NCBI GenBank assembly: GCA_964391725.1
Contig: CAYMNB010000008.1
Coordinates: forward strand, 15,327 to 79,326
From: SpSt-1165 sp964391725
GTDB lineage: Bacteria > Chloroflexota > Anaerolineae > Anaerolineales > Anaerolineaceae
DNA length: 64,000 bases
Direction of reading: 5' to 3'
Shown: positions 51,559 to 59,644 of the stretch, piece after piece
How positions within the stretch are numbered: the stretch's first letter is position 1
Layout of the letters: the number at the start of each line of letters is the position of its first letter
Translations under genes and position numbers: made by a program
The notes under the pieces: model-generated
The model's input: only the letters and a program-made list of their open reading frames with translations
The model's database searches: none
Told to the model about the DNA's origin: nothing

Positions 51559-52371
51559 TTACTCAAAATAGTCATCGAAGTCTACCTTGCGAAAGACCTG
51601 CAGTCTTCCGCCCACTGTGGCATCCAGCACCTCACGCCCATCGGCTTCAAACGCCTGTTTGGCTATTTTGTAGGCAATCTCCGAAGTTTCTAAATCAGGC
51701 AGCTGCCAGCGGAACCCCTTGCCAAAATATTTGGGGTTGAAGTGGTTGGGATCATCGCCCTGCGACACCACGGTCTCATTAGGTTTTCCTTTGGATGCAA
51801 AGGAATGGTCAACCCCGATCAACACCACCGTTGAAAATCCCATGTGATAAGCCAGTTGCAGCGCAGTATAAGTAACCGTAGCACCTTCCCATACGCGCCC
51901 GCTCACATCCTGGGCAAATTTGGGACCGGTGTAGGTAGTATACAGGAAATGGAAGTTTTCCTGCGGCTGAATGTGTTTTCGTGCCCGCCACGTGAAAAAG
52001 CACGGCATGCGCAGTGAGCGAAAATCCTGTGCGCACTGTTCAATCACCAGGTCATTGACGGACAGCAGAAAACTGGTCTCAAACCCCCACTCCTCAAAAG
52101 CAAGATAGATGCGATTGAGGCCAAAAGTGAATTCATCCTTAATTTTCGATACATCCGTCTGGTTGAGGCTGGGGCCGTTGCCGATGATCACACATCGTTC
52201 ACCGCGGTGAATGTCTTTGAGCGCGTTTAATTTTCGAATACTGTCACGCCGCCAGGGATGCAGGGCAGCCTGCAGGCTTTCACCACTGCGCTTGACACCA
52301 TCCCAGCTGTTGCGTGCCAGATTCCACACCGGCTGTGGGGTGATCCGTTTAATGTTTTCTTTGATCGACAT
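51559..52371 (-). CDS. GT42/DUF115-like protein, candidate sialyltransferase-type enzyme
   Basis: A 270-aa soluble protein. CVIIGNGPSLNQTD (60-73) is the strand-loop seen in GT42 sialyltransferases (CstII type) and in DUF115/motility-accessory proteins. FGLNRIYLAF follows, then GATVTYTALQLAYHMGFSTVVLIGVDHSF (163-191), with the T-x3-A...L-x-G-V-D pattern of the same fold. Both family groups handle CMP-activated nonulosonic acids. A CMP-sugar-acid synthetase is encoded three genes upstream. It is joined to the SDR gene by a TAATG overlap. Role as transferase is inferred. Confidence 0.65.
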   Translation of the reverse strand: MSIKENIKRITPQPVWNLARNSWDGVKRSGESLQAALHPWRRDSIRKLNALKDIHRGERCVIIGNGPSLNQTDVSKIKDEFTFGLNRIYLAFEEWGFETSFLLSVNDLVIEQCAQDFRSLRMPCFFTWRARKHIQPQENFHFLYTTYTGPKFAQDVSGRVWEGATVTYTALQLAYHMGFSTVVLIGVDHSFASKGKPNETVVSQGDDPNHFNPKYFGKGFRWQLPDLETSEIAYKIAKQAFEADGREVLDATVGGRLQVFRKVDFDDYFE

Positions 52372-53132
52372 TATTCAGTGCTCAAACGGCAGGTTGCGCC
52401 GCCATCCACCACTAACGCCTGACCGGTCATGAAAGAACTCTGTTCGCCATCCGCCAGGAAATAAATGGCTTTGGCAATCTCTTCCGGGCTACCGACACGG
52501 CCGTTGACGGTTTTGCGCGCCAGGTTTTCCAGGCGTTCATGCAAACTGCCATCGCCAGCATGTTCGCGGTTCATGCCTGCCCTCAGCATGGGTGTATCCA
52601 CCGCGCCGGGCAGGATGGCATTCACGCGTATATTCTCCGGCGCAAATTCGATCGCCATTGCGCGCGTCAGCGCCAGCAGACCGCCTTTGCTGGCGGCATA
52701 AGCGGCAATATTGGCTGAAGTCTGGATGGCATGCACCGAAGAAGTATTGACAATGGCACCGCCGCCTTTGGCTGCCAGCAGTGGATGCGCCAGTTTGGTA
52801 CTCAAGAAAACACTGCGCAAGTTGGAGGCCATCACCGCATCCCATTCTTCGGTCGTGGTCTCCAGCATCGGTTTTGTCACCTGATAGGCAGCGTTGTTGA
52901 TCATGGCGTCCAGAGTTTCCGTCACTTGCTTCACTTCGGAAAAAATCACCTGCAGGTTCTTTTCCTCGGCGATGTCCGCCTGGATAAAGACCCCGTTCTC
53001 AGGGAATCCAGCATCGAAAGCAGAACGGTCCACCCCGATCACCATCCAGCCTTTTTCTGAAAACAACTTCACCGTCGCACGGCCGATACCACCGGCTGCA
53101 CCGGTGATCATCATGACTCGATTTTCAGGCAT
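52371..53132 (-). CDS. Short-chain dehydrogenase/reductase
   Basis: A classical SDR of 253 aa. The cofactor motif GAAGGIGRATVKL is near the N-terminus, NNAAY is the NNAG variant, and the catalytic Ser/Tyr/Lys are in VNTSSVHA and YAASKGGLLALTRAMA. GGAGGG precedes the start. It overlaps the hydroxyacid dehydrogenase by 8 bases. Its place between a hydroxyacid dehydrogenase and a GT42-like gene suggests that it modifies a sugar or sugar acid. Confidence 0.9.
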   Translation of the reverse strand: MPENRVMMITGAAGGIGRATVKLFSEKGWMVIGVDRSAFDAGFPENGVFIQADIAEEKNLQVIFSEVKQVTETLDAMINNAAYQVTKPMLETTTEEWDAVMASNLRSVFLSTKLAHPLLAAKGGGAIVNTSSVHAIQTSANIAAYAASKGGLLALTRAMAIEFAPENIRVNAILPGAVDTPMLRAGMNREHAGDGSLHERLENLARKTVNGRVGSPEEIAKAIYFLADGEQSSFMTGQALVVDGGATCRLSTE

Positions 53133-54117
53133 ACTTGCCCTCCTCTACCAAAAAACCACCCACCTCCACCAGGTCATCATCTGGAATCCCCAGTCCAACC
53201 AGCAGGTTGTGAAAGGTATTGTAGAACACATGCTCCAACGCTGCCGGGCTGGCGTTGGCGTTATGCGGCCCCAACAGGACATTCTCCATCTGGCACAACG
53301 GGTCGTCAGCCATCAGCGGTTCATGTTCGAACACATCCAGCGCCGCCCCGGCTATCCGTGTATTTTGCAAGGCTGCCACCAGCGCCGACTGGTCAACGAT
53401 CGGGCCGCGTGCAGTGTTAATCAGCACCGCCGTTGGTTTCAACATATCCAGCGTGTTCGCGTTAATCAGATGATAGGATGTGGGGTTCAAATCACAATTC
53501 AAACTGACATAATCAGCTTCTTTTAACAATGTTGGCAGGTCTACCAATTCCGTGCCGGTTTCCAGAATGAAATCACGCCTGATCGGGCGGATGTCAGTTC
53601 CCAGAATGCGCATGCCAAACGCGCGTGCGCGCCGAATCACCGCAGAGCCGATATTACCGATGCCAACCACACCCAAAGTGCACTCACTGAGGCTATGCAC
53701 CGGTAGTTTCTCCCACCGTCCGGCGCGAATCTCGCGATCGACCCATACGATCTGGCGCGCGAACGCCAGCATGTACGCCATCACGGTGTCCGCCACCGGC
53801 AGCGTGAAGGCATTGGGCGTATTGCCCACGATCACACCCAGTCTTTTGGCAGCCACCGTGTCAATGGAGTTGATGCCGGTACCCCACTTAGAGATGATCT
53901 TCAAGCGCGGCACATTGGACAGTAATATTGCTTCGGTAAACTCATCATCACCGCACACCGTGGCATCATATTGCCCGTTATATTTGATGAGATCAGGCTC
54001 TAATAAATGCTCGTTGGCAAAGTCGTAGACCGCCGTCAGGCGATAATAATCAAAAACCTTCTGCGCTCGTTCACTATAGCGCCGTAAATAAGGTGCAGTT
54101 ACCAATACTGTGGTCAT
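53125..54117 (-). CDS. D-isomer 2-hydroxyacid dehydrogenase (phosphoglycerate dehydrogenase-like)
   Basis: A 330-aa NAD-dependent dehydrogenase. The NAD motif is GVVGIGNIGSAVIRRA, the catalytic Arg is in INTARGPIVDQSAL, and Glu/His are in the DVFEHEP and LGPHNANAS stretches. It lacks the C-terminal ACT domain of many SerA proteins. In this cluster it most likely oxidises or reduces a 2-hydroxy/2-keto sugar-acid precursor, and a serine-pathway role is less likely. It lies 6 bases after the NeuA-like gene. Confidence 0.87.
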   Translation of the reverse strand: MTTVLVTAPYLRRYSERAQKVFDYYRLTAVYDFANEHLLEPDLIKYNGQYDATVCGDDEFTEAILLSNVPRLKIISKWGTGINSIDTVAAKRLGVIVGNTPNAFTLPVADTVMAYMLAFARQIVWVDREIRAGRWEKLPVHSLSECTLGVVGIGNIGSAVIRRARAFGMRILGTDIRPIRRDFILETGTELVDLPTLLKEADYVSLNCDLNPTSYHLINANTLDMLKPTAVLINTARGPIVDQSALVAALQNTRIAGAALDVFEHEPLMADDPLCQMENVLLGPHNANASPAALEHVFYNTFHNLLVGLGIPDDDLVEVGGFLVEEGKYA

Positions 54118-54123
54118 AGTCTC

Positions 54124-54807
54124 TTAATCCTCATGGCGCATTTGATATTTCAGAATAGTATCCGCCACAATAAAATCGATCTCTTCATCTATGTCATACG
54201 CTTCCGCTGTGGGCACCTCGAACATCAGAGGCCGGTATCCCAGCCGGTTGCGGCGTTCCGCCAGGATTTTGCGCGAGAAGATGTACACGCAAGAATTTTC
54301 TTCGTACACCGGCGGCAGGTCCTGGGTCTGCAGCAAAACATCGGGGTTGTGGTTGATCGGCCGCGTCAGTTGGTCCCACAGGCGGATTTGCTTGCGGGTT
54401 ACAGAAAACAGCGAATCATATTCCGGGTAATGGGTCAGGAAAGTATCAACCGCTCGTGAGATGGTGTCATCTAACAACAGAGGATTGGTCGAATGCGTCT
54501 GCAGGAAAAAATCCGCCTCCACCTGCGCGGTATCGTGCAGCAATACTTCATTCATAGCAGTTTCAGGCGCACGCAGTGACTCAGGACGCTCCAGGCGTAC
54601 CACCTGCGGGAAGTCTTTCTCCAAACCCGCCAGAATGGTGGGTGAATCTGTATCCACGATCACGGTCTCAATCAAAGGACAGGCCAGCAATTTTTCGAGA
54701 ATATGATGATACAGGGGCTTTCCTGCCAGCATACGGTAGTTTTTGCCGGGTACCCGCTGCGAATGATGGCGCATCGGCACCAGCGCGGCGATCTTGAGAT
54801 GGCTCAT
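54124..54807 (-). CDS. NeuA-like acylneuraminate cytidylyltransferase
   Basis: A 227-aa CTP-dependent synthetase that activates sugar acids as CMP-sugars. The signature ALVPMRHHSQRVPGKNYRML binds the nucleotide; QTHSTNPLLLDDTI and the acidic YDIDEEIDF complete the active site. I start at ATG 54807 with GGAG 6 bases upstream. It is first in the second sugar cluster. It is distinct from, and not adjacent to, the SpsF-like enzyme in the first cluster, so the genome probably makes two CMP-sugar acids or splits one pathway over two loci. Confidence 0.86.
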   Translation of the reverse strand: MSHLKIAALVPMRHHSQRVPGKNYRMLAGKPLYHHILEKLLACPLIETVIVDTDSPTILAGLEKDFPQVVRLERPESLRAPETAMNEVLLHDTAQVEADFFLQTHSTNPLLLDDTISRAVDTFLTHYPEYDSLFSVTRKQIRLWDQLTRPINHNPDVLLQTQDLPPVYEENSCVYIFSRKILAERRNRLGYRPLMFEVPTAEAYDIDEEIDFIVADTILKYQMRHED

Positions 54808-54957
54808 AGACGTCTCCAAACGCTCCGTTTCATTTTTCTGCCGCTATTCTAACACATGCGACACATTTTTCCCTGCTTGGCCCCTGGTTTGGAGTAAAAC
54901 AGCACCTGTTATCCCCCTTTCGTCAAGATATCATATAATCAAGGCAAGACTGAATAG

Positions 54958-56070
54958 ATGAACGCTATGACCGAACACACAATAACCATCAAAGGCAAAG
55001 CCTACCGCCTGCCCTTGTATCTGCCGGACGCCACCTTTGGCGTGGTGCGCGGCGTGACACCGCAAGACCTGCATGCTTGCGGCATCGAGGCTGTGGTGAT
55101 GAATACCTACCACCTCATGCAAAAACCCGGCTCCTCCACCATTTCCTCGTTGGGCGGTCTGCACAAGATGAGTGGCTGGGACGGCCTCATCGTCACCGAT
55201 TCAGGCGGTTTTCAGGCTTATTCTCTCATCCGCCAGAATCCCAAAATGGGCAGCATCACCGAAAAAGGCATTTCCTTTAAACCCGAAGGCGCGCAGCGTA
55301 ATTTTCTACTCACCCCCGAAAAATGCATTCAACTGCAATTTGCTTATGGTTCTGATGTCATCATCACACTCGACGATTGCACCCATGTTGATGACCAACA
55401 CAGCGAACAGGTCAAGTCGGTGCAACGCACCATTGCCTGGGCACAGCGCTGCCGCAAGGAGTATGACCGACTGCTGGAAGAGAAACAAATCAGCCGGGAA
55501 GATCGTCCACTGCTTTTTGGGGTGGTGCAGGGCGGCCGTGACCTCGCTTTGCGGCGCCAGTGTGCCGAGGCATTGCTCGAGACTGGATTCGACGGCTTCG
55601 GGTATGGCGGCTGGCCGCTGGACGCGGAAAGCAACTTACTGACCGATATCCTGGCTTACCTCCGCGAGCTGATCCCTGCGCAGTATCCGCTGCACGCGTT
55701 AGGTGTCGGCCACCCCGAAAATGTCCTCAAAGGCTACCAATTGGGCTACGGCATCTTTGATTGCGCCATGCCCACCCGTGACGCCCGCCATGGGCGCCTG
55801 TTCACCTTCACCCAATTCTCTGACGCACCCGGACACGGCCTGACCGGCAAGTGGCTGCAATACCTGTATATCCAGGACGACAAGCACATCAAAGACAGCC
55901 AGCCGATCTCCCCGCATTGTGATTGTTACACCTGCCAACAGTTTTCGCGCGGTTATTTGCGCCATCTGTTTAAAATGAATGAACTGACCTTCTATCGCCT
56001 CGCCACCATTCACAATCTGCGCTTCATGACCCAATTAACCGACCGCATAGCTCATCTGGAAACACCTTAA
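54958..56070 (+). CDS. tgt: tRNA-guanine transglycosylase family protein with altered substrate loop
   Basis: TGT swaps guanine 34 for a queuine precursor in GUN-anticodon tRNAs. The general base Asp81 is in VTDSGGFQ, the nucleophile Asp268 in IFDCAMPTRDARHG, and the zinc ligands are C321, C323, C326 and H352. The substrate-pocket loop, normally GGLAVGE, reads GYGGWPLD (215-222), so base specificity may be unusual. The length of 370 aa matches bacterial enzymes. QueA and queuosine-precursor genes are not in the window. A TATAAT lies at 54934-54939. The stop overlaps the next start by TAATG. Confidence 0.88.
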   Translation: MNAMTEHTITIKGKAYRLPLYLPDATFGVVRGVTPQDLHACGIEAVVMNTYHLMQKPGSSTISSLGGLHKMSGWDGLIVTDSGGFQAYSLIRQNPKMGSITEKGISFKPEGAQRNFLLTPEKCIQLQFAYGSDVIITLDDCTHVDDQHSEQVKSVQRTIAWAQRCRKEYDRLLEEKQISREDRPLLFGVVQGGRDLALRRQCAEALLETGFDGFGYGGWPLDAESNLLTDILAYLRELIPAQYPLHALGVGHPENVLKGYQLGYGIFDCAMPTRDARHGRLFTFTQFSDAPGHGLTGKWLQYLYIQDDKHIKDSQPISPHCDCYTCQQFSRGYLRHLFKMNELTFYRLATIHNLRFMTQLTDRIAHLETP

Positions 56071-56873
56071 TGGACGAGATAATTGCTGAAGTTGTCCGGC
56101 AGGTGCAAAAAAATGCACGTTACGCAGATATTGATGAAAAACTGGTAACCCGTCTGGCGCAGGATTTTCAATCCCGAGGCTTTTCACCCAAGGAAATTGT
56201 CAAGCGCACCCGCGCCAAGCTGCACCAGATCGGCGGTGCCTATCAGGAACACACCATCCCTTACCAGCAATTGCGCAACGAGATGCTTGCCTTGCCGCCC
56301 GACCTGCATGCTTCGCGCGTGCTCGATTTCTGCGCCCGGGCGATCGATTACCACCGCTCCACCCAGGAACGCGCCGCACAGCTATCTATCATCTACGAGA
56401 CCATCTTCGCAGATCTACCGCCTATCCACTCGATCCTTGATCTTGCCTGTGGGTTGAATCCACTCACGCTGCCATGGATGCCGGTCGCTGATACGATTCA
56501 ATATCAGGTCTGTGATATCTATGGTGAAATGGTTGCCTTGCTGAATGACTTTTTTACTCATTTTAAAATCAATGGGCAGGCCTTCCTGTGCGATCTCTCC
56601 ACAGCCATCCCCTCTACAGAGGTGGACATAGTCTTTCTTTTTAAGACTCTGCCCTGCCTGGAGCAGGTAGACAAATCCATCAGCCTGCGTTTATTACAAT
56701 CAATCTCCGCCGAATATGTACTGGTCAGTTTTCCTGTGCGTTCCTTAAGCGGACGTGCAAAGGGCATGCCCCAGCATTACGAACAGCACTTTCATACCTT
56801 GCTGTCACAAACCGACTGGCACAACCGACCCTACAGGTTCAACGACGAGTTGTTTTTCCTGCTGTACAAATGA
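56070..56873 (+). CDS. FmrO/Rmt-family 16S rRNA (guanine-1405-N7) methyltransferase homologue
   Basis: The protein (267 aa) resembles RmtB/ArmA-type enzymes that methylate 16S G1405 and block 4,6-linked aminoglycosides. It has the family's RAKLHQIGGAY (48-58), YHRSTQERA (94-102), SAM motif LDLACGLNP (123-131), FKTLPCLE (191-198) and VSFPVRSLSGRAKGM (219-233). All are conserved, so it is probably active. It is coupled to tgt. In a non-producer the role may be intrinsic resistance or constitutive rRNA modification; I cannot tell which. Confidence 0.83.
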   Translation: MDEIIAEVVRQVQKNARYADIDEKLVTRLAQDFQSRGFSPKEIVKRTRAKLHQIGGAYQEHTIPYQQLRNEMLALPPDLHASRVLDFCARAIDYHRSTQERAAQLSIIYETIFADLPPIHSILDLACGLNPLTLPWMPVADTIQYQVCDIYGEMVALLNDFFTHFKINGQAFLCDLSTAIPSTEVDIVFLFKTLPCLEQVDKSISLRLLQSISAEYVLVSFPVRSLSGRAKGMPQHYEQHFHTLLSQTDWHNRPYRFNDELFFLLYK

Positions 56874-56917
56874 TTTGGATTCGCTATAATCATAATTGAA
56901 TCGAACAGGAGGACTTT

Positions 56918-57826
56918 ATGAAAGGGAAAACTGTTATTTTGCTATTGACAGTGATCCTATTCGCGATGGCTTGCAACATCGCCGATCTACTGCAAAACGG
57001 GTCTGACCAGACTGATCTACAAGCCACCCTGTACGTCATGCAGACCCAGGTGGCAGAAATTCCGCAGACTGATCAGGAGCCGACACTGGAAGAGGATGTG
57101 GTGCCACAGCCCGAACCAACCGAACAACCCAGCCCAACGCCAGAGCCGGATTTTCGCTACGAACATCTCAGCTTGAATTACCATCCCTCACTCGCCAGCT
57201 GCCTGTGGGGCGAAACCATCCCCGAAAACCTACCCGATGACCAGTACGCCTATGATTTTGCGGAGGCACAGCACATCCGCGTAAATTTTGATGACTTCAT
57301 CATCGGCGAGCATTTCCACACCCCCGTTATCCGTGTTTATGATGCGGCGTGCTACCAGGAAATCAGCGATCATTCCGTTGAAAACATGTCCCTGCTGGCT
57401 ACGCTGTTGGCTGCCCGGCCTGAGAATCCCGAATTTTTGCCCTTCCTGCCATTGGTTCCAACCGCCAAATTCTACATCGCCCAGATCGAATACATCGGCT
57501 TTGAGGGTGGCAGCGGGGTGCGCTACTTGTGCCAGATGGGACAGGCAATGTGGCCAGTCAACAACATGAACTTGTTCTATACCTTTCAGGGCATGACCAA
57601 CGACGGCCAGTATTACATTTCCGCCATGTTACCGGTTAATCACGCTGAACTCTCCTACGATGGCAGCGAAGCCGGCACCGATTGGGAGCCCTATTACAGC
57701 GAAGAAGCCTGGAATGAATATCACGCCCTGGTGGTCAGCGACTTGAATGGCTACCCGCCAGAATCTTACCAGCCCTCCTTGCTGCTCTATGATGACATGT
57801 TCCAATCGGTTAGAATCAACCCATGA
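56918..57826 (+). CDS. Secreted lipoprotein of unknown function
   Basis: The 302-aa protein begins with the signal MKGKTVILLLTVILFAMAC, so Cys19 is lipidated. A Pro/Glu/Thr-rich linker (about residues 55-80) leads to a globular domain of about 220 residues with repeated aromatic, acidic stretches (e.g. GTDWEPYYSEEAWNEYHAL). No known domain was recognised. GGAGG lies upstream, and TATAAT at 56885-56890 could be its own -10. It overlaps the methyltransferase downstream as ATGA, so it is co-translated with RNA-modification genes, an odd pairing. Confidence 0.7.
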   Translation: MKGKTVILLLTVILFAMACNIADLLQNGSDQTDLQATLYVMQTQVAEIPQTDQEPTLEEDVVPQPEPTEQPSPTPEPDFRYEHLSLNYHPSLASCLWGETIPENLPDDQYAYDFAEAQHIRVNFDDFIIGEHFHTPVIRVYDAACYQEISDHSVENMSLLATLLAARPENPEFLPFLPLVPTAKFYIAQIEYIGFEGGSGVRYLCQMGQAMWPVNNMNLFYTFQGMTNDGQYYISAMLPVNHAELSYDGSEAGTDWEPYYSEEAWNEYHALVVSDLNGYPPESYQPSLLLYDDMFQSVRINP

Positions 57827-58635
57827 CAGAACAAGACCCCAGCATTAAGCGTGTTCAGGCCTTCTACGACGAATCTGTGCAAACCGAGTGGGAGCGCCTC
57901 GACCAGCATCCGGTAGAGTTTGCCGTGACCATGCGCGTTTTGCAGCAGCATTTGCCGCCAGCGCCTGCCCGCATCCTTGACCTCGGCAGCGGTCCTGGCC
58001 GCTATGCCATTGCTTTGAGTCAGCTGGGGTACCAGGTCACCCTGGCAGACCTCTCGCCTGCCAACATCGCCTTCGCCCAACAGAAAGCTGAGGAAGCAGG
58101 CGTTAATCTCAACCAGACCATCATACAGGAGGCCACCCAACCACTGCCAAAGGATGTCAAAGACTTTGATGCGGTGTTGTTGATGGGACCTTTGTACCAT
58201 CTCGTCACCCGTGACAAGCGCCTGGCAGCCCTGCAAAACGCGATCAGTGTGCTCAAACCGCAAGGTGTGTTGTTTGCTTCGTTTATCACCCTGTTTGGTG
58301 CTTTACGCGCGGTGGTGCAGTATTCTCCCGACCAATTAGAAGAAGAATGGAAAACCCTGCAATATGGCATCAACCGCTCTGACCTGGGCTTCACCGATGC
58401 CTATTTTGCCCGCATTCCCGAGATTTACAGCCTGATGGCAGAAACCGAAGCACTGGAGCAAATTGAAATACTGGGATGCGAGGGGTTTTCCAATATTGTC
58501 GAAAAGAGCTTTTTAGAAACCCAACTGGTGCCGGAAGTATGGCAGCATTGGGTTGATCTGAATCTGGAGTTCGGCAGGCACCCCACCGCACTGGAAGCCT
58601 CCGATCATATTCTCTATGTCGCCCGTAAACTCTGA
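57823..58635 (+). CDS. Class I SAM-dependent methyltransferase
   Basis: A 270-aa enzyme with the SAM motif ILDLGSGPGRYAIAL (about 49-63), acidic post-I residue in VTLADLSPANI, and motif IV near DAVLLMGPLYHLV. The substrate is unknown; the fold is that of Methyltransf_11/25-type small-molecule or RNA methyltransferases. It overlaps both neighbours, the lipoprotein by ATGA and the RlmI-like gene by 20 bases, so it belongs to the same translated block. Confidence 0.85.
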   Translation: MTEQDPSIKRVQAFYDESVQTEWERLDQHPVEFAVTMRVLQQHLPPAPARILDLGSGPGRYAIALSQLGYQVTLADLSPANIAFAQQKAEEAGVNLNQTIIQEATQPLPKDVKDFDAVLLMGPLYHLVTRDKRLAALQNAISVLKPQGVLFASFITLFGALRAVVQYSPDQLEEEWKTLQYGINRSDLGFTDAYFARIPEIYSLMAETEALEQIEILGCEGFSNIVEKSFLETQLVPEVWQHWVDLNLEFGRHPTALEASDHILYVARKL

Positions 58636-59644
58636 CCTAACCCCCGAAATCATGCGGCAGGTGATTGCTGCGGCCGCTTTGCGTGCGCCTTTGTGGCAGG
58701 ACAATCCGCAGGGCGCATTTCGCCTGTTCGCGGGTTTCTATGAAGGCTTTCCCTCCCTCGTGATCGATGGCTACGCCGACACACTTCTGTTGTTTGATTA
58801 TTCTGAACGCGCGGACATCAACTTGGCATGTCTTGAGCACTTGGCAGCAACAATCTGCCAACAAGTTCGGCCATTCCAGGCAGCCTTCGTCAAACGCAGG
58901 AACCATTCCGACCAGGCGTTACGCCGGGGAAGACCGCTAATCGGTGAGAGCCACACCACCACCATCGAAGAACACGGCATTCGTTATCGCGTGGATGTGA
59001 CCATGAATCAGGACGCCGGCTTTTATCTTGACACGCGCTTTTTGAAGGCATGGTTGAAAGAAAATTGTGCCGCAAAAAGCCTCTTGAACACCTTTGCCTA
59101 CACCGGCAGTTTGGGAATAGCGGCGATAGCAGGCGGTGCTACGCGGGTGGTGCAGACCGACCGTAATCGCGCCTTTCTGAATGCAGCCAAAACCTCCTAC
59201 AGCCTCAACGGGTTCCCCATCAACAAAGCAGACTTCATCACCGGTGATTTTTTCAGGATGATCTCTGAGCTTAAGTTGCAGCCGTTGTTCGATTGCGTCA
59301 TTCTCGATCCCCCCATTTTCTCGCAAACTTCGGGCGGCGTTGTTAACACCCTCGATGAATACCACCGTCTGGTCAACAAGGTCAGGCCGCTGGTAGCGCA
59401 CGAGGGTCATCTGGTGCTGATCAACAACGCCGTTTTCCTGTCCGGCAGCGACTTTATGAAAACCATCCAGGATATGTGCGCTGATGGTTACCTCACCCTG
59501 AAAACCACCATTCCTATTCCGGAGGATATAACCGGCTATGCGCACACCATTCAAACAGCGCCACCGGTTGATCCCGCTCCCTTCAACCACAGCACCAAGA
59601 TCGCTATCCTGACCGTAGAACGCAAAGACCAGCGTACCGTATGA
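58616..59644 (+). CDS. RlmI/RlmK-like RNA methyltransferase
   Basis: A 342-aa SAM-dependent enzyme of the RlmI/YwbD group, which methylate 23S rRNA cytosines or guanines. Residues about 25-60 (FRLFAGFYEGFPSLVIDGYAD) match the family's middle domain, and NQDAGFYLDTRFLKAWL, LNTFAYTGSLGIAA and VILDPPIFSQ (DPP-x-F-S) match the catalytic domain. The N-terminal PUA domain of RlmI is largely missing, so target choice may differ. It overlaps the next gene as ATGA. Confidence 0.82.
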   Translation: MSPVNSDLTPEIMRQVIAAAALRAPLWQDNPQGAFRLFAGFYEGFPSLVIDGYADTLLLFDYSERADINLACLEHLAATICQQVRPFQAAFVKRRNHSDQALRRGRPLIGESHTTTIEEHGIRYRVDVTMNQDAGFYLDTRFLKAWLKENCAAKSLLNTFAYTGSLGIAAIAGGATRVVQTDRNRAFLNAAKTSYSLNGFPINKADFITGDFFRMISELKLQPLFDCVILDPPIFSQTSGGVVNTLDEYHRLVNKVRPLVAHEGHLVLINNAVFLSGSDFMKTIQDMCADGYLTLKTTIPIPEDITGYAHTIQTAPPVDPAPFNHSTKIAILTVERKDQRTV

